A stretch of 39,056 bases of DNA from an uncultured Bacilli bacterium (GCA_947598345.1 CANQFF010000002.1:1-39056), one strand, 5' to 3'; shown: positions 16,617 to 25,530, counted from the first letter of the stretch. Notes: generated by a model not told the origin, from the sequence alone. Numbers and translations are program-made.

Positions 16617-17964
16617 ATCAATAATTGAAAAATTAAATAATAAAAAGATATGTATATTAGGTTTTGGATTAGAAGGGAGATCCACTTATAAATTTATAAG
16701 GAGACATTTAAAAGATTTATTTTTAACTATAATTGATAGTAGAGATGTAAGTGGAGAAGATATTTTAAAAAATGATTCTAATATTGAGGTAGTATATGGA
16801 CAAAATTATTTAGATAATTTATCTAGATTTGATTTAATTATTAAAACACCTGGTATTACTTTTAAAGATATTAATATAGAAGATATAAAAGATAAAATAA
16901 CATCTCAGTTAGAGTTGATATTAGAAGTATTTAAAGATAATATAATAGGTGTTACAGGGACTAAAGGTAAAAGTACAACTTGTAGTTTGTTATATGATAT
17001 TATTAAAAATCAAAAGAAAGAAGTTTATTTACTAGGTAATATAGGTAACTCTATATTGGATGATGTAGAAAAATTTAATAAAGATACTTACTTAGTTATC
17101 GAAATGTCTGCTTTACAACTTGAGTATGTTAAAATTTCTCCACATATAGGAATAGTTTTAAATTTATTTGAAGATCACTTAGATCATTCTAAAACCTTAG
17201 AACATTATCACAATAATAAAATGAATATGTTTAAATATCAAGATAAATCGGATATTGGAATCTATTCATTAGATAATGAAAATACTGTAAATTTAATTAA
17301 TAAAAATAATTATCCAGGAAAGATGTATAAAGTTACTTTAGGTGGTAAAGATAAGGATACTATATACTTAGAAGGTAATAAAGTTGTATTTAATAACGAA
17401 GTTTTATACAATAAAAATGATAGTAGAAATTTAATTGGTTCTCATAACTTATCTAATATTATGTTTTGTCTATTAGTATCAAAAATATTAGATTTAGATA
17501 TGAATTTAGTAAGAGATAGTATAAATAGTTTTAAACCGTTATCTCATAGAATGGAATGCGTTGGAACTATAGATGGTATTACTTATTATGATGATGCTAT
17601 TGCAACGATCCCTATGGCTACTATTAATGCAATTGAGGCATTGAAAGATGTTGATACATTAATATTTGGGGGGATGGATAGAGGTATTGATTATACCCCA
17701 TTGATAGAGTATTTATATGATTGTAATATTTCAAATTTAATTTGTATGCCTACAACTGGTTATAAAGTTGGTAAATGTTTAGAAAGTATGAATTGCAACA
17801 AGAATATCTATTATATAGAATTACTAGAAAATGCAGTTTTGAAAGCTAAAAAAGTAACAAAGAAGGGTAAAATTTGTTTAATGAGCCCTGCAGCTAGTAG
17901 TTATGAATATTTTAAAAATTTTGAAGAAAAAGGAAATAAATTTAAAGAATTAGTACAAAAATGA
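16609..17964 (+). CDS. murD: MurD-type ligase, probable L-glutamate-adding MurD2
   Basis: A 451-aa Mur ligase. The N-terminal nucleotide-sugar domain starts KKICILGFGLEGRSTYKFI. The ATP P-loop GVTGTKGKSTTCSL is at about residues 114-127. Later come GNIGNSILD, EMSALQLEY, NLFEDHLDHSKTLEHYHNNK, the SHNLSNIM block and the C-terminal YDDAIATIPMATINAIEAL and FGGMDRGIDYTPL segments. This is the usual MurD layout and length. MurD normally adds D-Glu to UDP-MurNAc-L-Ala; pairing with MurL implies an L-Glu-specific MurD2, but specificity cannot be read from the sequence. Its ATG lies inside the end of murL (8-nt overlap), so translation is coupled. A strong terminator follows. Not part of a dcw cluster here. 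Confidence 0.85.
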   Translation: MYKSIIEKLNNKKICILGFGLEGRSTYKFIRRHLKDLFLTIIDSRDVSGEDILKNDSNIEVVYGQNYLDNLSRFDLIIKTPGITFKDINIEDIKDKITSQLELILEVFKDNIIGVTGTKGKSTTCSLLYDIIKNQKKEVYLLGNIGNSILDDVEKFNKDTYLVIEMSALQLEYVKISPHIGIVLNLFEDHLDHSKTLEHYHNNKMNMFKYQDKSDIGIYSLDNENTVNLINKNNYPGKMYKVTLGGKDKDTIYLEGNKVVFNNEVLYNKNDSRNLIGSHNLSNIMFCLLVSKILDLDMNLVRDSINSFKPLSHRMECVGTIDGITYYDDAIATIPMATINAIEALKDVDTLIFGGMDRGIDYTPLIEYLYDCNISNLICMPTTGYKVGKCLESMNCNKNIYYIELLENAVLKAKKVTKKGKICLMSPAASSYEYFKNFEEKGNKFKELVQK

Positions 17965-17985
17965 AACTTTTGAGTTTCTTTTTTT
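17963..17985 (+). terminator. Rho-independent terminator of murL-murD2
   Basis: GAAACT (17963-17968) pairs with AGTTTC (17973-17978), extendable by A-T pairs into the loop, followed by TTTTTTT. The stem begins within the stop codon and the T run merges into the 0A box at 17984. Confidence 0.75.
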
Positions 17986-17991
17986 GTCGAA
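17984..17991 (+). promoter_or_regulatory. Consensus Spo0A box upstream of the adhesin gene
   Basis: TTGTCGAA at 17984-17991 on the + strand, in the context TTTTTGTCGAATTT. It lies 76 nt before the -35 of the adhesin promoter and 128 nt before the start codon. Together with the site at 9375 it is the only perfect TTGTCGAA I found on either strand of the window. Confidence 0.5.
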
Positions 17992-18067
17992 TTTAAATAT
18001 TATTTATAATATTTAATAATTGATTGTTTCACATTTTATAAAATAAGCTAGAATATGCAAAAAAAAC

Positions 18068-18096
18068 TTTACAATTTACTTTATTTGTTTTATAAT
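18068..18096 (+). promoter_or_regulatory. Promoter of the adhesin gene
   Basis: TTTACA (18068-18073), 17-bp spacer, TATAAT (18091-18096), 23 nt before the chosen ATG. The rest of the 155-nt gap holds the terminator, the 0A box and AT-rich DNA. Confidence 0.6.
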
Positions 18097-18119
18097 TTTA
18101 TTAGAGTAGGTGAATGAGT

Positions 18120-20579
18120 ATGAGAAAATTAACAAAAATATTTACTTTGTTAATAGTGTTGTTCTTATGTGTAAACAGTGTATATGCAGAGGATTCATTT
18201 TACGCAATAACTGGTAGTTCTGTTGATCCAACTTGCAATCATACAAAATATACTACAGCATCTGGAAAAAGTACTGAAGATAGTGGCGAATATTTTGGAA
18301 CATGTAAGTATGCTGATTCTAACAATAATCCAGTATTTTGTTTGGATATTGGTATGAAATACTGGGGAGATTATTTACATACAAATGTAAATAATGAAAC
18401 TATTGAAGGAACTGGACTTGCTTGTGGTCTTGAGGCTGCTGTAAGTGCGGGTGCTTTAACTAGGCCAGGAAATTTATCAGAAACAATTACATATATAACG
18501 ACTTCAGAAATTATAGATCAATATGCTATTCAACATTATATTTGGGAGAAAGAGGATTCTAGTGATAGTTGTGTAGTATCAAATTCATCAACAACTAAAG
18601 ATACGACACATAATACGGGAACATTAAATATAACTCAATCATCTGTTTCGTTGACTAGATCATCAGTAACAGGAGATTATACTGGAACAATAAGTATTGA
18701 ACACTCAGGGTTAAAATCAGGAAAGTACACTGTAAGTTATAGTGGATCAATAATAGTGTCAGAAAGTAATGGAGGACAAAAATTAACATCTGGAAGCTCA
18801 ACAAGTGCTAAAACATTATATTTGAGAGTACCATCAAATTCGGCATCAAAAACTAGTTTTACGATTACAGTTAGTGGTTCATATGAAAATACGGAAACTA
18901 CAAGAACAACTGTTACAAAAATAATACCTGTAGTTAGAGTTTATTACAGAGCTGGTTTTGATGTAGCTCATGATCAAAGATTGGGAAAAGTAGGTTATAA
19001 ACAGCAATCTACTACAACAACAACACCTAAAACAATAACAACTGATTTATCTGATTCAGTAACAGCAGAAGTAAACCCTTGGGGAGAATTAATAATAAAT
19101 AAAGAAGATTCAAAAACAAACAAAAAGGTAAAAGATGCAGAGTTCCAATTATTTAATAGTGATGGAACTACTCCAGCAAAAGATATTGATGGAAATGAGA
19201 TAGGTAAGAAAAAAACAGACGCAAGTGGTAAAATAACAATGACAAAAATACCATATGGGAGTTATGTATTAAAAGAAACATCTCCTGCACCAGGATATAA
19301 AGTAAATACAAGTACTCAAAATATTCAAATAAATTCAAATACCAGGGAGACAACAGTATTTAATGATGAAATAACAATTATTCCAAAAAAGGTGGATAAG
19401 GAAGAAGATTCTAAATTTGTAGTAGGATCACAGTTAGTTATATCAAAACAAAATGGTGATGTTGTACAAAGATTTACCATATCAAATGAGGCTCCAGAAA
19501 TAAATTTAGAAGCAGGCACATATGTATTAACAGAAACATATGCACCACCAGAATATAGAAGATTTAAAGGAAAATATACATTTAAAATCGATAATACAGG
19601 AAAGATAACTTTTGTATCAATAACAGGTGATGATAAATATACTGCGGATGATTTTGTAATATCAGGAAGTACTTTAAAAATATATAATTCAAAAGTAAAA
19701 ATAAGAATGCAAAAAAAAGACCTTGATACAGATATGAGTTTAGTTGGTGCAGAAATCATAATTTCAAAAGAGGATGGAGAAGAAGTAAAAAGGTTTAAAT
19801 TTAATGATGAGGCAATAGATTTACCACCAGGAAGATATGTATTAACAGAAGGTGAACCACTATTGGGTTATGAGAAATTATTTGGAAGTTGCACATTTGA
19901 TTTAGATGATGATGGAAATATAAGAATAATAAAGATAGTGGGAAATAGTAATTACTTTAAAACAGATGGTAAGGTACTTACAATATATAATGCAGAAAGA
20001 AGATTTAGATTTACAAAAAAAGATTTGGAAACAGATAATAAATTAACTGGTTCACACATATTAATACAAGATAATGAATGTAATATAGTATCAGAATTTG
20101 ATAGTGAAGAAGAAATATCAGAAGCAATAGTATTACCACCTAAATATTATGTATTAACAGAGACAATTTCACCAGAAGGATATGAACCTTTGAAATATAG
20201 ATATTACTTCCAGTTAAATTTATCAAGAGAAGTAATAATAAAAAAGATAGAATTAATAACAGAAGAAAATAATCAATGTCAACCATGGGATGTAAGCGAC
20301 TTAGAATCTGAGGAAGATTCAGATTTAGATTTAGATGAAGATATGGAAGAAGAGGATGACATACCTGATAAAGTAGAATTGACAGAAGAAGAAAAAAATG
20401 AGGCTCTTCAATATTTCAAAGTAGATGGATACAATATAACACTATATAATAAAAAAGTAGTAGTAGATGTACCTGATACTGGAAAAAATAGTATAATGTA
20501 TTGGATAATAGGTGGAGCAGTGTTGTCTATAGGAATACTTATTATATATTTAACATTTAGAAAAAGAGTTACACAATAA
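18120..20579 (+). CDS. Sortase-anchored surface adhesin with thioester domain and SpaA/Cna-B-like repeats
   Basis: 819 aa. A Sec signal peptide (MRKLTKIFTLLIVLFLCVNSVYA) is followed by a thioester-type domain: Cys74 in PVFCLDIG and Gln138 in AIQHYIWE match the Cys and Gln partners of TED adhesins, which bond covalently to host or surface targets. Then come a Ser/Thr-rich region, one canonical SpaA/Cna-B domain (INKEDSKTNKKVKDAEFQLF ... YGSYVLKETSPAPGY) and three diverged relatives (GTYVLTETYAPPEY, GRYVLTEGEPLLGY, KYYVLTETISPEGY). A very acidic Glu/Asp segment (about residues 730-755) interrupts the last one. The C-terminus has VPDTG, a membrane helix and RKRVTQ: a cell-wall sorting signal. 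ATG 18120 is preferred over 18114 because AGGTG (18108-18112) fits it better. No sortase is nearby. An upstream 0A box suggests Spo0A control. Confidence 0.85.
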   Translation: MRKLTKIFTLLIVLFLCVNSVYAEDSFYAITGSSVDPTCNHTKYTTASGKSTEDSGEYFGTCKYADSNNNPVFCLDIGMKYWGDYLHTNVNNETIEGTGLACGLEAAVSAGALTRPGNLSETITYITTSEIIDQYAIQHYIWEKEDSSDSCVVSNSSTTKDTTHNTGTLNITQSSVSLTRSSVTGDYTGTISIEHSGLKSGKYTVSYSGSIIVSESNGGQKLTSGSSTSAKTLYLRVPSNSASKTSFTITVSGSYENTETTRTTVTKIIPVVRVYYRAGFDVAHDQRLGKVGYKQQSTTTTTPKTITTDLSDSVTAEVNPWGELIINKEDSKTNKKVKDAEFQLFNSDGTTPAKDIDGNEIGKKKTDASGKITMTKIPYGSYVLKETSPAPGYKVNTSTQNIQINSNTRETTVFNDEITIIPKKVDKEEDSKFVVGSQLVISKQNGDVVQRFTISNEAPEINLEAGTYVLTETYAPPEYRRFKGKYTFKIDNTGKITFVSITGDDKYTADDFVISGSTLKIYNSKVKIRMQKKDLDTDMSLVGAEIIISKEDGEEVKRFKFNDEAIDLPPGRYVLTEGEPLLGYEKLFGSCTFDLDDDGNIRIIKIVGNSNYFKTDGKVLTIYNAERRFRFTKKDLETDNKLTGSHILIQDNECNIVSEFDSEEEISEAIVLPPKYYVLTETISPEGYEPLKYRYYFQLNLSREVIIKKIELITEENNQCQPWDVSDLESEEDSDLDLDEDMEEEDDIPDKVELTEEEKNEALQYFKVDGYNITLYNKKVVVDVPDTGKNSIMYWIIGGAVLSIGILIIYLTFRKRVTQ

Positions 20580-20635
20580 TTCTTTTTTTTTCTTTTTAAA
20601 TATGTTAAACTATATGTATAGATTGGAGGCTTTTC

Positions 20636-21913
20636 ATGAATATACTTCCTGCAGATACTTTTATAGTTGTAAATAAGACAACTTTAAATGACAAAGATAG
20701 AAATATACTTATGTTATTATATCAACCTATAGTAGGATATCAGGCTATAAGTTTATATTATACATTTTGGTCTTATTTAGATAAATCTGAACTTATTTCA
20801 AATGAATGGACTCATCATCATATATTGAGGGATATGTTAATGAGTAATTCTGAATTTATTGATGCTAAAGTAAAGCTGGAAGCTATAGGCCTTATTAAAA
20901 CATACCTAAAAAAAGGTAATATAAATAGCTATGTATATGAATTGTATTCTCCTATAAACGCATCTGAATTTATAAATAATCCAATACTTAATACAGCATT
21001 ATTTAATGCGATTGGTAAACTAGAGTATGAAAGAATAATTAGCTATTTTAAAATACCTAAAATAAATTTAAAGGAATATGATGATATTACGAGTAAATTT
21101 AGTGATGTATTTGCTTTTTCAAGTGTTCCTTTAACTGATAATTTAATTTATGATATAAAAAAATCAAATTATAGAAAATTAGAAATTTTATCTAAAATAG
21201 ACATTAATACTATACTTAGTTTGATTAGTGAAGATTTACTAAATAAAAAAACTATAACAAAAGATATGAAAGATTTTCTTTATAAAATCGCATACATATA
21301 TAATTATGATAATGATGATATGATAGAACTTATAAGAAATTCCACTACAGAAAGACATACTATTGATAAGAAATTACTTCAAGAGAATGCTAATAAATAT
21401 TATAGATATGACCATGTTGGAAAACTTCCAAGTATCATATATAAGAATCAACCAGAATATTTAAGAAAAGAAAATTTAGATACCTCAAATAGATCGAAGA
21501 TGATTCATATTTTTGAAACTACAACTCCATATGACTTTATCCATAGTAAATATAAGACAGGAAATCCAACAAGTAGTGATTTAAATATAATATCCTATTT
21601 ACTTATAGATTTGAATTTAAAACCAGGTGTCGTTAATGTATTAATAGATTATGTTTTAAAAATAAACAATAATAAGCTTATTAAATCATTTGTAGAAGTT
21701 ATCGCATCGCAGTGGAGCAAAAGTGGAATAGAAACAGTTGAAGATGCGATGAATATAGCTGAAAAAGAATATAGAAATAATAAAAAGATTAATGTAGCTA
21801 AAACTGTAAAAAAGGTATCAGCTACACCTGAATGGTTTAATAAAGATATTAAAGAAGATATTGCAACGGAAGAAGAAATAAAAAAATTAGAGGATCGTAT
21901 GAAAAGGAGTTAG
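20636..21913 (+). CDS. dnaB: Replication initiation and membrane attachment protein DnaB
   Basis: 425 aa. In Bacillota DnaB (not the helicase of the same name in E. coli) works with DnaD and DnaI to load the replicative helicase at oriC. Features are the N-terminal winged-helix block (MNILPADTFIVVNKTTLNDKDRNILMLLYQPIVG), a middle helical region, and a C-terminal DnaD-like (DDBH2) part (TPYDFIHSKYKTGNPTSSDLNIISYLLIDLNLKPGVVNVLIDYVL and IASQWSKSGIETVEDAMNIAEKEY) that binds ssDNA. The ATG follows TTGGAGG (20623-20629). The next gene, dnaI, begins two bases after the stop, the normal dnaB-dnaI pair of this phylum. No clear terminator precedes it, so some read-through from the adhesin gene is possible. 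Confidence 0.9.
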   Translation: MNILPADTFIVVNKTTLNDKDRNILMLLYQPIVGYQAISLYYTFWSYLDKSELISNEWTHHHILRDMLMSNSEFIDAKVKLEAIGLIKTYLKKGNINSYVYELYSPINASEFINNPILNTALFNAIGKLEYERIISYFKIPKINLKEYDDITSKFSDVFAFSSVPLTDNLIYDIKKSNYRKLEILSKIDINTILSLISEDLLNKKTITKDMKDFLYKIAYIYNYDNDDMIELIRNSTTERHTIDKKLLQENANKYYRYDHVGKLPSIIYKNQPEYLRKENLDTSNRSKMIHIFETTTPYDFIHSKYKTGNPTSSDLNIISYLLIDLNLKPGVVNVLIDYVLKINNNKLIKSFVEVIASQWSKSGIETVEDAMNIAEKEYRNNKKINVAKTVKKVSATPEWFNKDIKEDIATEEEIKKLEDRMKRS

Positions 21914-21915
21914 TT

Positions 21916-22818
21916 ATGCATAATGTTTTAGAAAATATAGGTAGTATAGATACAAAGGAAATTGATTTAGATTCAGAATTTAAAAAGGCAAAGGCTGATA
22001 CAAATTTTAAAGCTATAACTAAAAATTTAAAATTAGATGAATCCATTTTAAAAAAATATACATCAATAATTAATGAATGTGCTAAAGAGTTTGATAATTG
22101 TAAAAATTGTAAAGGTTTACTTAACTGCTTAAATAAAGTTGAAGGTTATTGTTATTTACCAATAAATATAAATGGAAGTTTATCATTCATTTATAAGCCT
22201 TGTAAATATAAGGTTCAATATGAAAATAAAAATAAATATAAAAATAATATAAAATTCTTTAATACTCCAGAATATGTAAAAGAAGCTTGTTTGGATAATA
22301 TTTATAAAACAGATAAAAATAGATTTAAAACAATAAATTATTTAATGGATTTTTTAGATGATTATGAATCAAAAAAAGAATGCAAGGGATTATATTTACA
22401 TGGAAATTTTGGTTGTGGGAAAACATATTTAATAGCAGCTATTTTTAATGAATTAGCAAAAAAGAACTATAAAAGTAGCATTATATTTTGGCCTGAATTT
22501 TTAAGGCAAGCATTCAACAATGATTTTAATGATAAATATGAATATGTTAAATCTGTTCCACTTTTACTTATTGATGATATAGGAGCTGAAAACTTAACAA
22601 GTTGGAATAGAGATGAAATTTTATGCCCATTATTACAATACAGAATGGATAATAAATTAACAACTTTTTTTACATCTAATTTAAATTTAAAAGAATTAGA
22701 AAGCCATTTGTCAAATTCAAAAAATGGTGTTGATGAAGTTAAGGCCAATAGAATAATTTCTAGAATAGAGCAACTTACAACGGATATTGAAATGGTTAGT
22801 AAAAATTTGAGAAAGTAA
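21916..22818 (+). CDS. dnaI: Primosomal helicase loader DnaI
   Basis: A 300-aa AAA+ ATPase that loads the hexameric replicative helicase. The N-terminal domain has a cysteine cluster (CAKEFDNCKNCKGLLNC ... GYC, about residues 55-77) matching the zinc-binding helicase-contact domain of DnaI. The ATPase domain has Walker A GNFGCGKT (163-170), Walker B LLLIDDIGAE, and sensor 1 TTFFTSNLNLKEL. The SRIEQLTTDIEM stretch near the end contains the arginine finger region. Length is close to Bacillus DnaI (311). AAGGAG (21903-21908) precedes the ATG. It is coupled to dnaB and followed by a terminator. Confidence 0.93.
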   Translation: MHNVLENIGSIDTKEIDLDSEFKKAKADTNFKAITKNLKLDESILKKYTSIINECAKEFDNCKNCKGLLNCLNKVEGYCYLPININGSLSFIYKPCKYKVQYENKNKYKNNIKFFNTPEYVKEACLDNIYKTDKNRFKTINYLMDFLDDYESKKECKGLYLHGNFGCGKTYLIAAIFNELAKKNYKSSIIFWPEFLRQAFNNDFNDKYEYVKSVPLLLIDDIGAENLTSWNRDEILCPLLQYRMDNKLTTFFTSNLNLKELESHLSNSKNGVDEVKANRIISRIEQLTTDIEMVSKNLRK

Positions 22819-22829
22819 AAATCTTATAA

Positions 22830-22849
22830 CGGCACAACTTTGTGCTTTT
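22830..22849 (+). terminator. Terminator of dnaB-dnaI
   Basis: GCACAA (22832-22837) pairs with TTGTGC (22840-22845), followed by TTTTC. In practice the stem is GCACA/TGTGC with a 4-nt loop. Confidence 0.6.
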
Positions 22850-22852
22850 CTA

Positions 22853-22881
22853 TTGGAAAAAATTAAATAAAATGTTATAAT
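22853..22881 (+). promoter_or_regulatory. Promoter of the GH31 gene
   Basis: TTGGAA (22853-22858), 17-bp spacer, TATAAT (22876-22881) preceded by TG at 22873-22874 (extended -10). The start codon is 31 nt downstream. Confidence 0.65.
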
Positions 22882-22912
22882 TATAATGTGAATAATAGGG
22901 AGAGGTGATATC

Positions 22913-25291
22913 ATGTATGATTTGGGTGATCAATTTAAACTTGATTTAGCTAAGTCTAAAGCTAACGATGAATGTGTATTCAAGGGTAGTAAATATAGAA
23001 TCACAGTCCTTACAGAAAGATTAGTTAGACTCGAATATAGTGAAACAGGTACATTTCAAGATTATCCGACTGAACTTGTATGGTATAGAAATTTCCCTAA
23101 ACCTAATTTTAAAGTTGAAGAGAACAATAGTTTATTAAAAATAACGACAAAATATTTTGAACTTTATTATGTAAAAAATAAAAAATTTTATGGAGGCAAA
23201 ATATCACCAACTAATAATTTAAAAATAAATTTAATAGGCAATGATAAAACTTGGTATTATAGACATCCAGAAGTAAGAAATTATGGTGCAAGTGCATATA
23301 AATTAAAAAACGATAAGGATAGTAAAATACAAAAAGGTTTATATTCCTTGGATGGATTTGCTTCTATTGATGATTCAAATAGTGCTTATATAACTGAAAA
23401 TGGTGAATTTATAAAAAATAAAGATAAACATATCGATATTTATGTATTTTTATATGGTAAAGATTTTTATTATTGTTTAAATGATTATTTTATGATTACT
23501 GGTTATCCACCTTTAATACCGAGATATGCACTTGGAAATTGGTGGAATAAAGCTGAAAATTATAGTGAAAAAGACATAGTCAATATAACTAAAAAATTTT
23601 CAATAAACAACATTCCTATATCAATTTTTATTTTAAATAATTGGCAATTAAATAATAATTTTGAATTTATTGAAAGTTATGAAAATCCTAAAAAAATAAT
23701 TGATATTTTAAAAGAGAAAAATATATATACTGCTCTTTCAATAGAGGATCCTATTAATTTTAAAGTTGGTAGTAAAAGCTTTGATAAATTAAAAAATTAT
23801 ATAAAAGATGTCTCAGGGAGTATTGATTTTAATTTATATGATCCAAGAACAGTAGATGCGTTTTTAAAATTATTAATTCATCCTTTAAATAGTTATGGTG
23901 TTAATTTTTATTCTTTGGAGACATTTGATAAAAAAAATTTAGATAGACTTATGATTTTAAAACATTATCTTTATTATGATAATTTTAGGAATCCTTTAAA
24001 AAGACCTTTAATAAGCGCTAATAACTCAACAATAGCTGCTCATAGGTATCCTGTTACATATGCTGGAAGATCAACTGTAAGTTGGGACACACTTAAAAAT
24101 ATACCACAGTTTAATATATTGGCTTCTAATTTAGGTGTTAGTTTTTGGAGTCATGATTTTGGTGGAACTACTGGTGGTATAGAAGATAATGAATTATTTA
24201 CTAGATTTATTGAGTTAGGAGTGTTTTCGCCAATATTAAGATTGGGTTCAGATGGTGGAAAATACTATAAAAGAGAACCTTGGAAATGGGGAATAAAAAC
24301 TTCTAAAATAGCAACTGATTATTTAAATTTGAGATATAAATTGATACCATATATCTATACAGAAGCATATAAATATTTTAAGTATGGCAAACCACTAATT
24401 GAACCTATTTATTATAGATATCCAAGTTTATACGATGATTCAATGTATAGAAATGAATACTTTTTTGGCTCACAACTTTTAGTTAGTCCTATAATATCTA
24501 AAAAAGATTATGTAATGAATAGAGCTATTCATAAACTATATATACCAGATGGTATATGGTATGATTTTTTTACTGGTAAAAAATTTAACGGAAATAAAAA
24601 GTATACTTCGTTTTATAAAGATGAGGATTATCCTGTATTTGTGAAGGCTGGAACTATTATTCCTATTTCATTAAATGAGTTTAATGATACTGGATTACCA
24701 AGAAATATGGAAATACAAATTTTTCCTGGCACAAATAATACATATAGCATATATGAAGATGATGGAATTACTAATAATTATTTAAAGGGTAATTATACAA
24801 TAACTAATATAGAATTTTTATATAAAAAAAATGATTACAAATTGATAATTCTTCCAGTTGGAGGAAAAACTGGAATATTACCTGAAACTAGAAATTATAA
24901 AATAAGATTTAGAAACACAAAACAGGCAACCAGAATAATTAGTTATGTTGGTGGTAATCAAGTTGAAAATAAAAGTCATACTGAAGATAATGATTTAATA
25001 ATAGAAATTGATAATGTACCTACTAACACACAACTTACAATAATGTGTAGTGGAGCTGATATAGAAATAGATGCCTTAAGAATTGTAGGTGAGGACATAA
25101 TATCTATTGTAAGTGATTTACCTATAAAAACTACTGTTAAACAAAAAATAGATGATATTATGTTTTCTAAAGATTTAGATATTAAAAAGAAAAGAATAGA
25201 AATAAGAAAGCTTGCTCGTGGTAAAGATTATATAGATAGAAAATATATAGATTTATTATTAAAACTACTTGAATATATTAAAGATGTGTAA
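22913..25291 (+). CDS. Glycoside hydrolase family 31 protein with substituted catalytic positions
   Basis: 792 aa with GH31 (alpha-glucosidase/alpha-xylosidase) layout: an N-terminal beta domain, the TIM barrel entry PPLIPRYALGNWWNKAENYSE, SFWSHDFGGTTGG, the RLGSDGGKYYKREPWKWG region and C-terminal beta domains (SIYEDDG). In active relatives the nucleophile is the Asp of GVDFWWIDWQQ; here the segment is GVNFYSLETFDK with Glu336 at that place. The acid/base Asp of the SGD motif is replaced in VTYAGRSTVSW (Arg386), and the RLHS histidine by Gly. This suggests an altered or inactive enzyme, perhaps a carbohydrate-binding pseudoenzyme. No signal peptide is seen, so it is cytoplasmic. The ~80-residue C-terminal tail is Lys/Ile/Asp-rich and looks helical. 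The start follows AGAGGTGA. The alignment is by eye. Confidence 0.8.
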   Translation: MYDLGDQFKLDLAKSKANDECVFKGSKYRITVLTERLVRLEYSETGTFQDYPTELVWYRNFPKPNFKVEENNSLLKITTKYFELYYVKNKKFYGGKISPTNNLKINLIGNDKTWYYRHPEVRNYGASAYKLKNDKDSKIQKGLYSLDGFASIDDSNSAYITENGEFIKNKDKHIDIYVFLYGKDFYYCLNDYFMITGYPPLIPRYALGNWWNKAENYSEKDIVNITKKFSINNIPISIFILNNWQLNNNFEFIESYENPKKIIDILKEKNIYTALSIEDPINFKVGSKSFDKLKNYIKDVSGSIDFNLYDPRTVDAFLKLLIHPLNSYGVNFYSLETFDKKNLDRLMILKHYLYYDNFRNPLKRPLISANNSTIAAHRYPVTYAGRSTVSWDTLKNIPQFNILASNLGVSFWSHDFGGTTGGIEDNELFTRFIELGVFSPILRLGSDGGKYYKREPWKWGIKTSKIATDYLNLRYKLIPYIYTEAYKYFKYGKPLIEPIYYRYPSLYDDSMYRNEYFFGSQLLVSPIISKKDYVMNRAIHKLYIPDGIWYDFFTGKKFNGNKKYTSFYKDEDYPVFVKAGTIIPISLNEFNDTGLPRNMEIQIFPGTNNTYSIYEDDGITNNYLKGNYTITNIEFLYKKNDYKLIILPVGGKTGILPETRNYKIRFRNTKQATRIISYVGGNQVENKSHTEDNDLIIEIDNVPTNTQLTIMCSGADIEIDALRIVGEDIISIVSDLPIKTTVKQKIDDIMFSKDLDIKKKRIEIRKLARGKDYIDRKYIDLLLKLLEYIKDV

Positions 25292-25297
25292 TATAAT
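25269..25297 (+). promoter_or_regulatory. Promoter of the T-box leuS operon
   Basis: TTGAAT (25269-25274, inside the end of the GH31 gene), 17-bp spacer, TATAAT (25292-25297). Transcription would start near 25304, just before the T-box stem I. Confidence 0.65.
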
Positions 25298-25304
25298 ATG
25301 TGTA

Positions 25305-25519
25305 TAAAAAGCAAAGACTGTGAAAAAGAGTAGTAATAATTTATCTATTTTTTAGAGAAAAAGTGTTTGGTGAAAACTTTTAAATAGTGATTATGAACTT
25401 GCTTTGGAGTTTCTTATGACGGTTTAGCGCGTTATTGCTAAAAAGATGTAGAAATACATGAATTAAGGTGGTACCACGGATTATATAATCACGTCCTTAT
25501 ATGGATGTGATTTTTTTTA
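25305..25519 (+). promoter_or_regulatory. T-box leader, leucine-type, with terminator
   Basis: The hallmark T-box sequence AAGGTGGTACCACGG lies at 25465-25479. It is followed by a terminator: ATCACGTCC (25488-25496), GGATGTGAT (25503-25511) and a T run. Upstream sequence has the stem I features (AAAAGAGTAGTAA start near 25324). A CTT Leu codon at 25398-25400 within TGAACTTGC is the likely specifier, which fits leuS downstream. Uncharged tRNA-Leu would bind the leader and prevent termination. The specifier is inferred by eye. Confidence 0.9.
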
Positions 25520-25530
25520 GGAGATGATTT

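Noticed and set aside
18066..18112. Riboswitch or long structured leader before the adhesin
   Set aside because: The promoter at 18068-18096 leaves only a short leader with no conserved structure visible.
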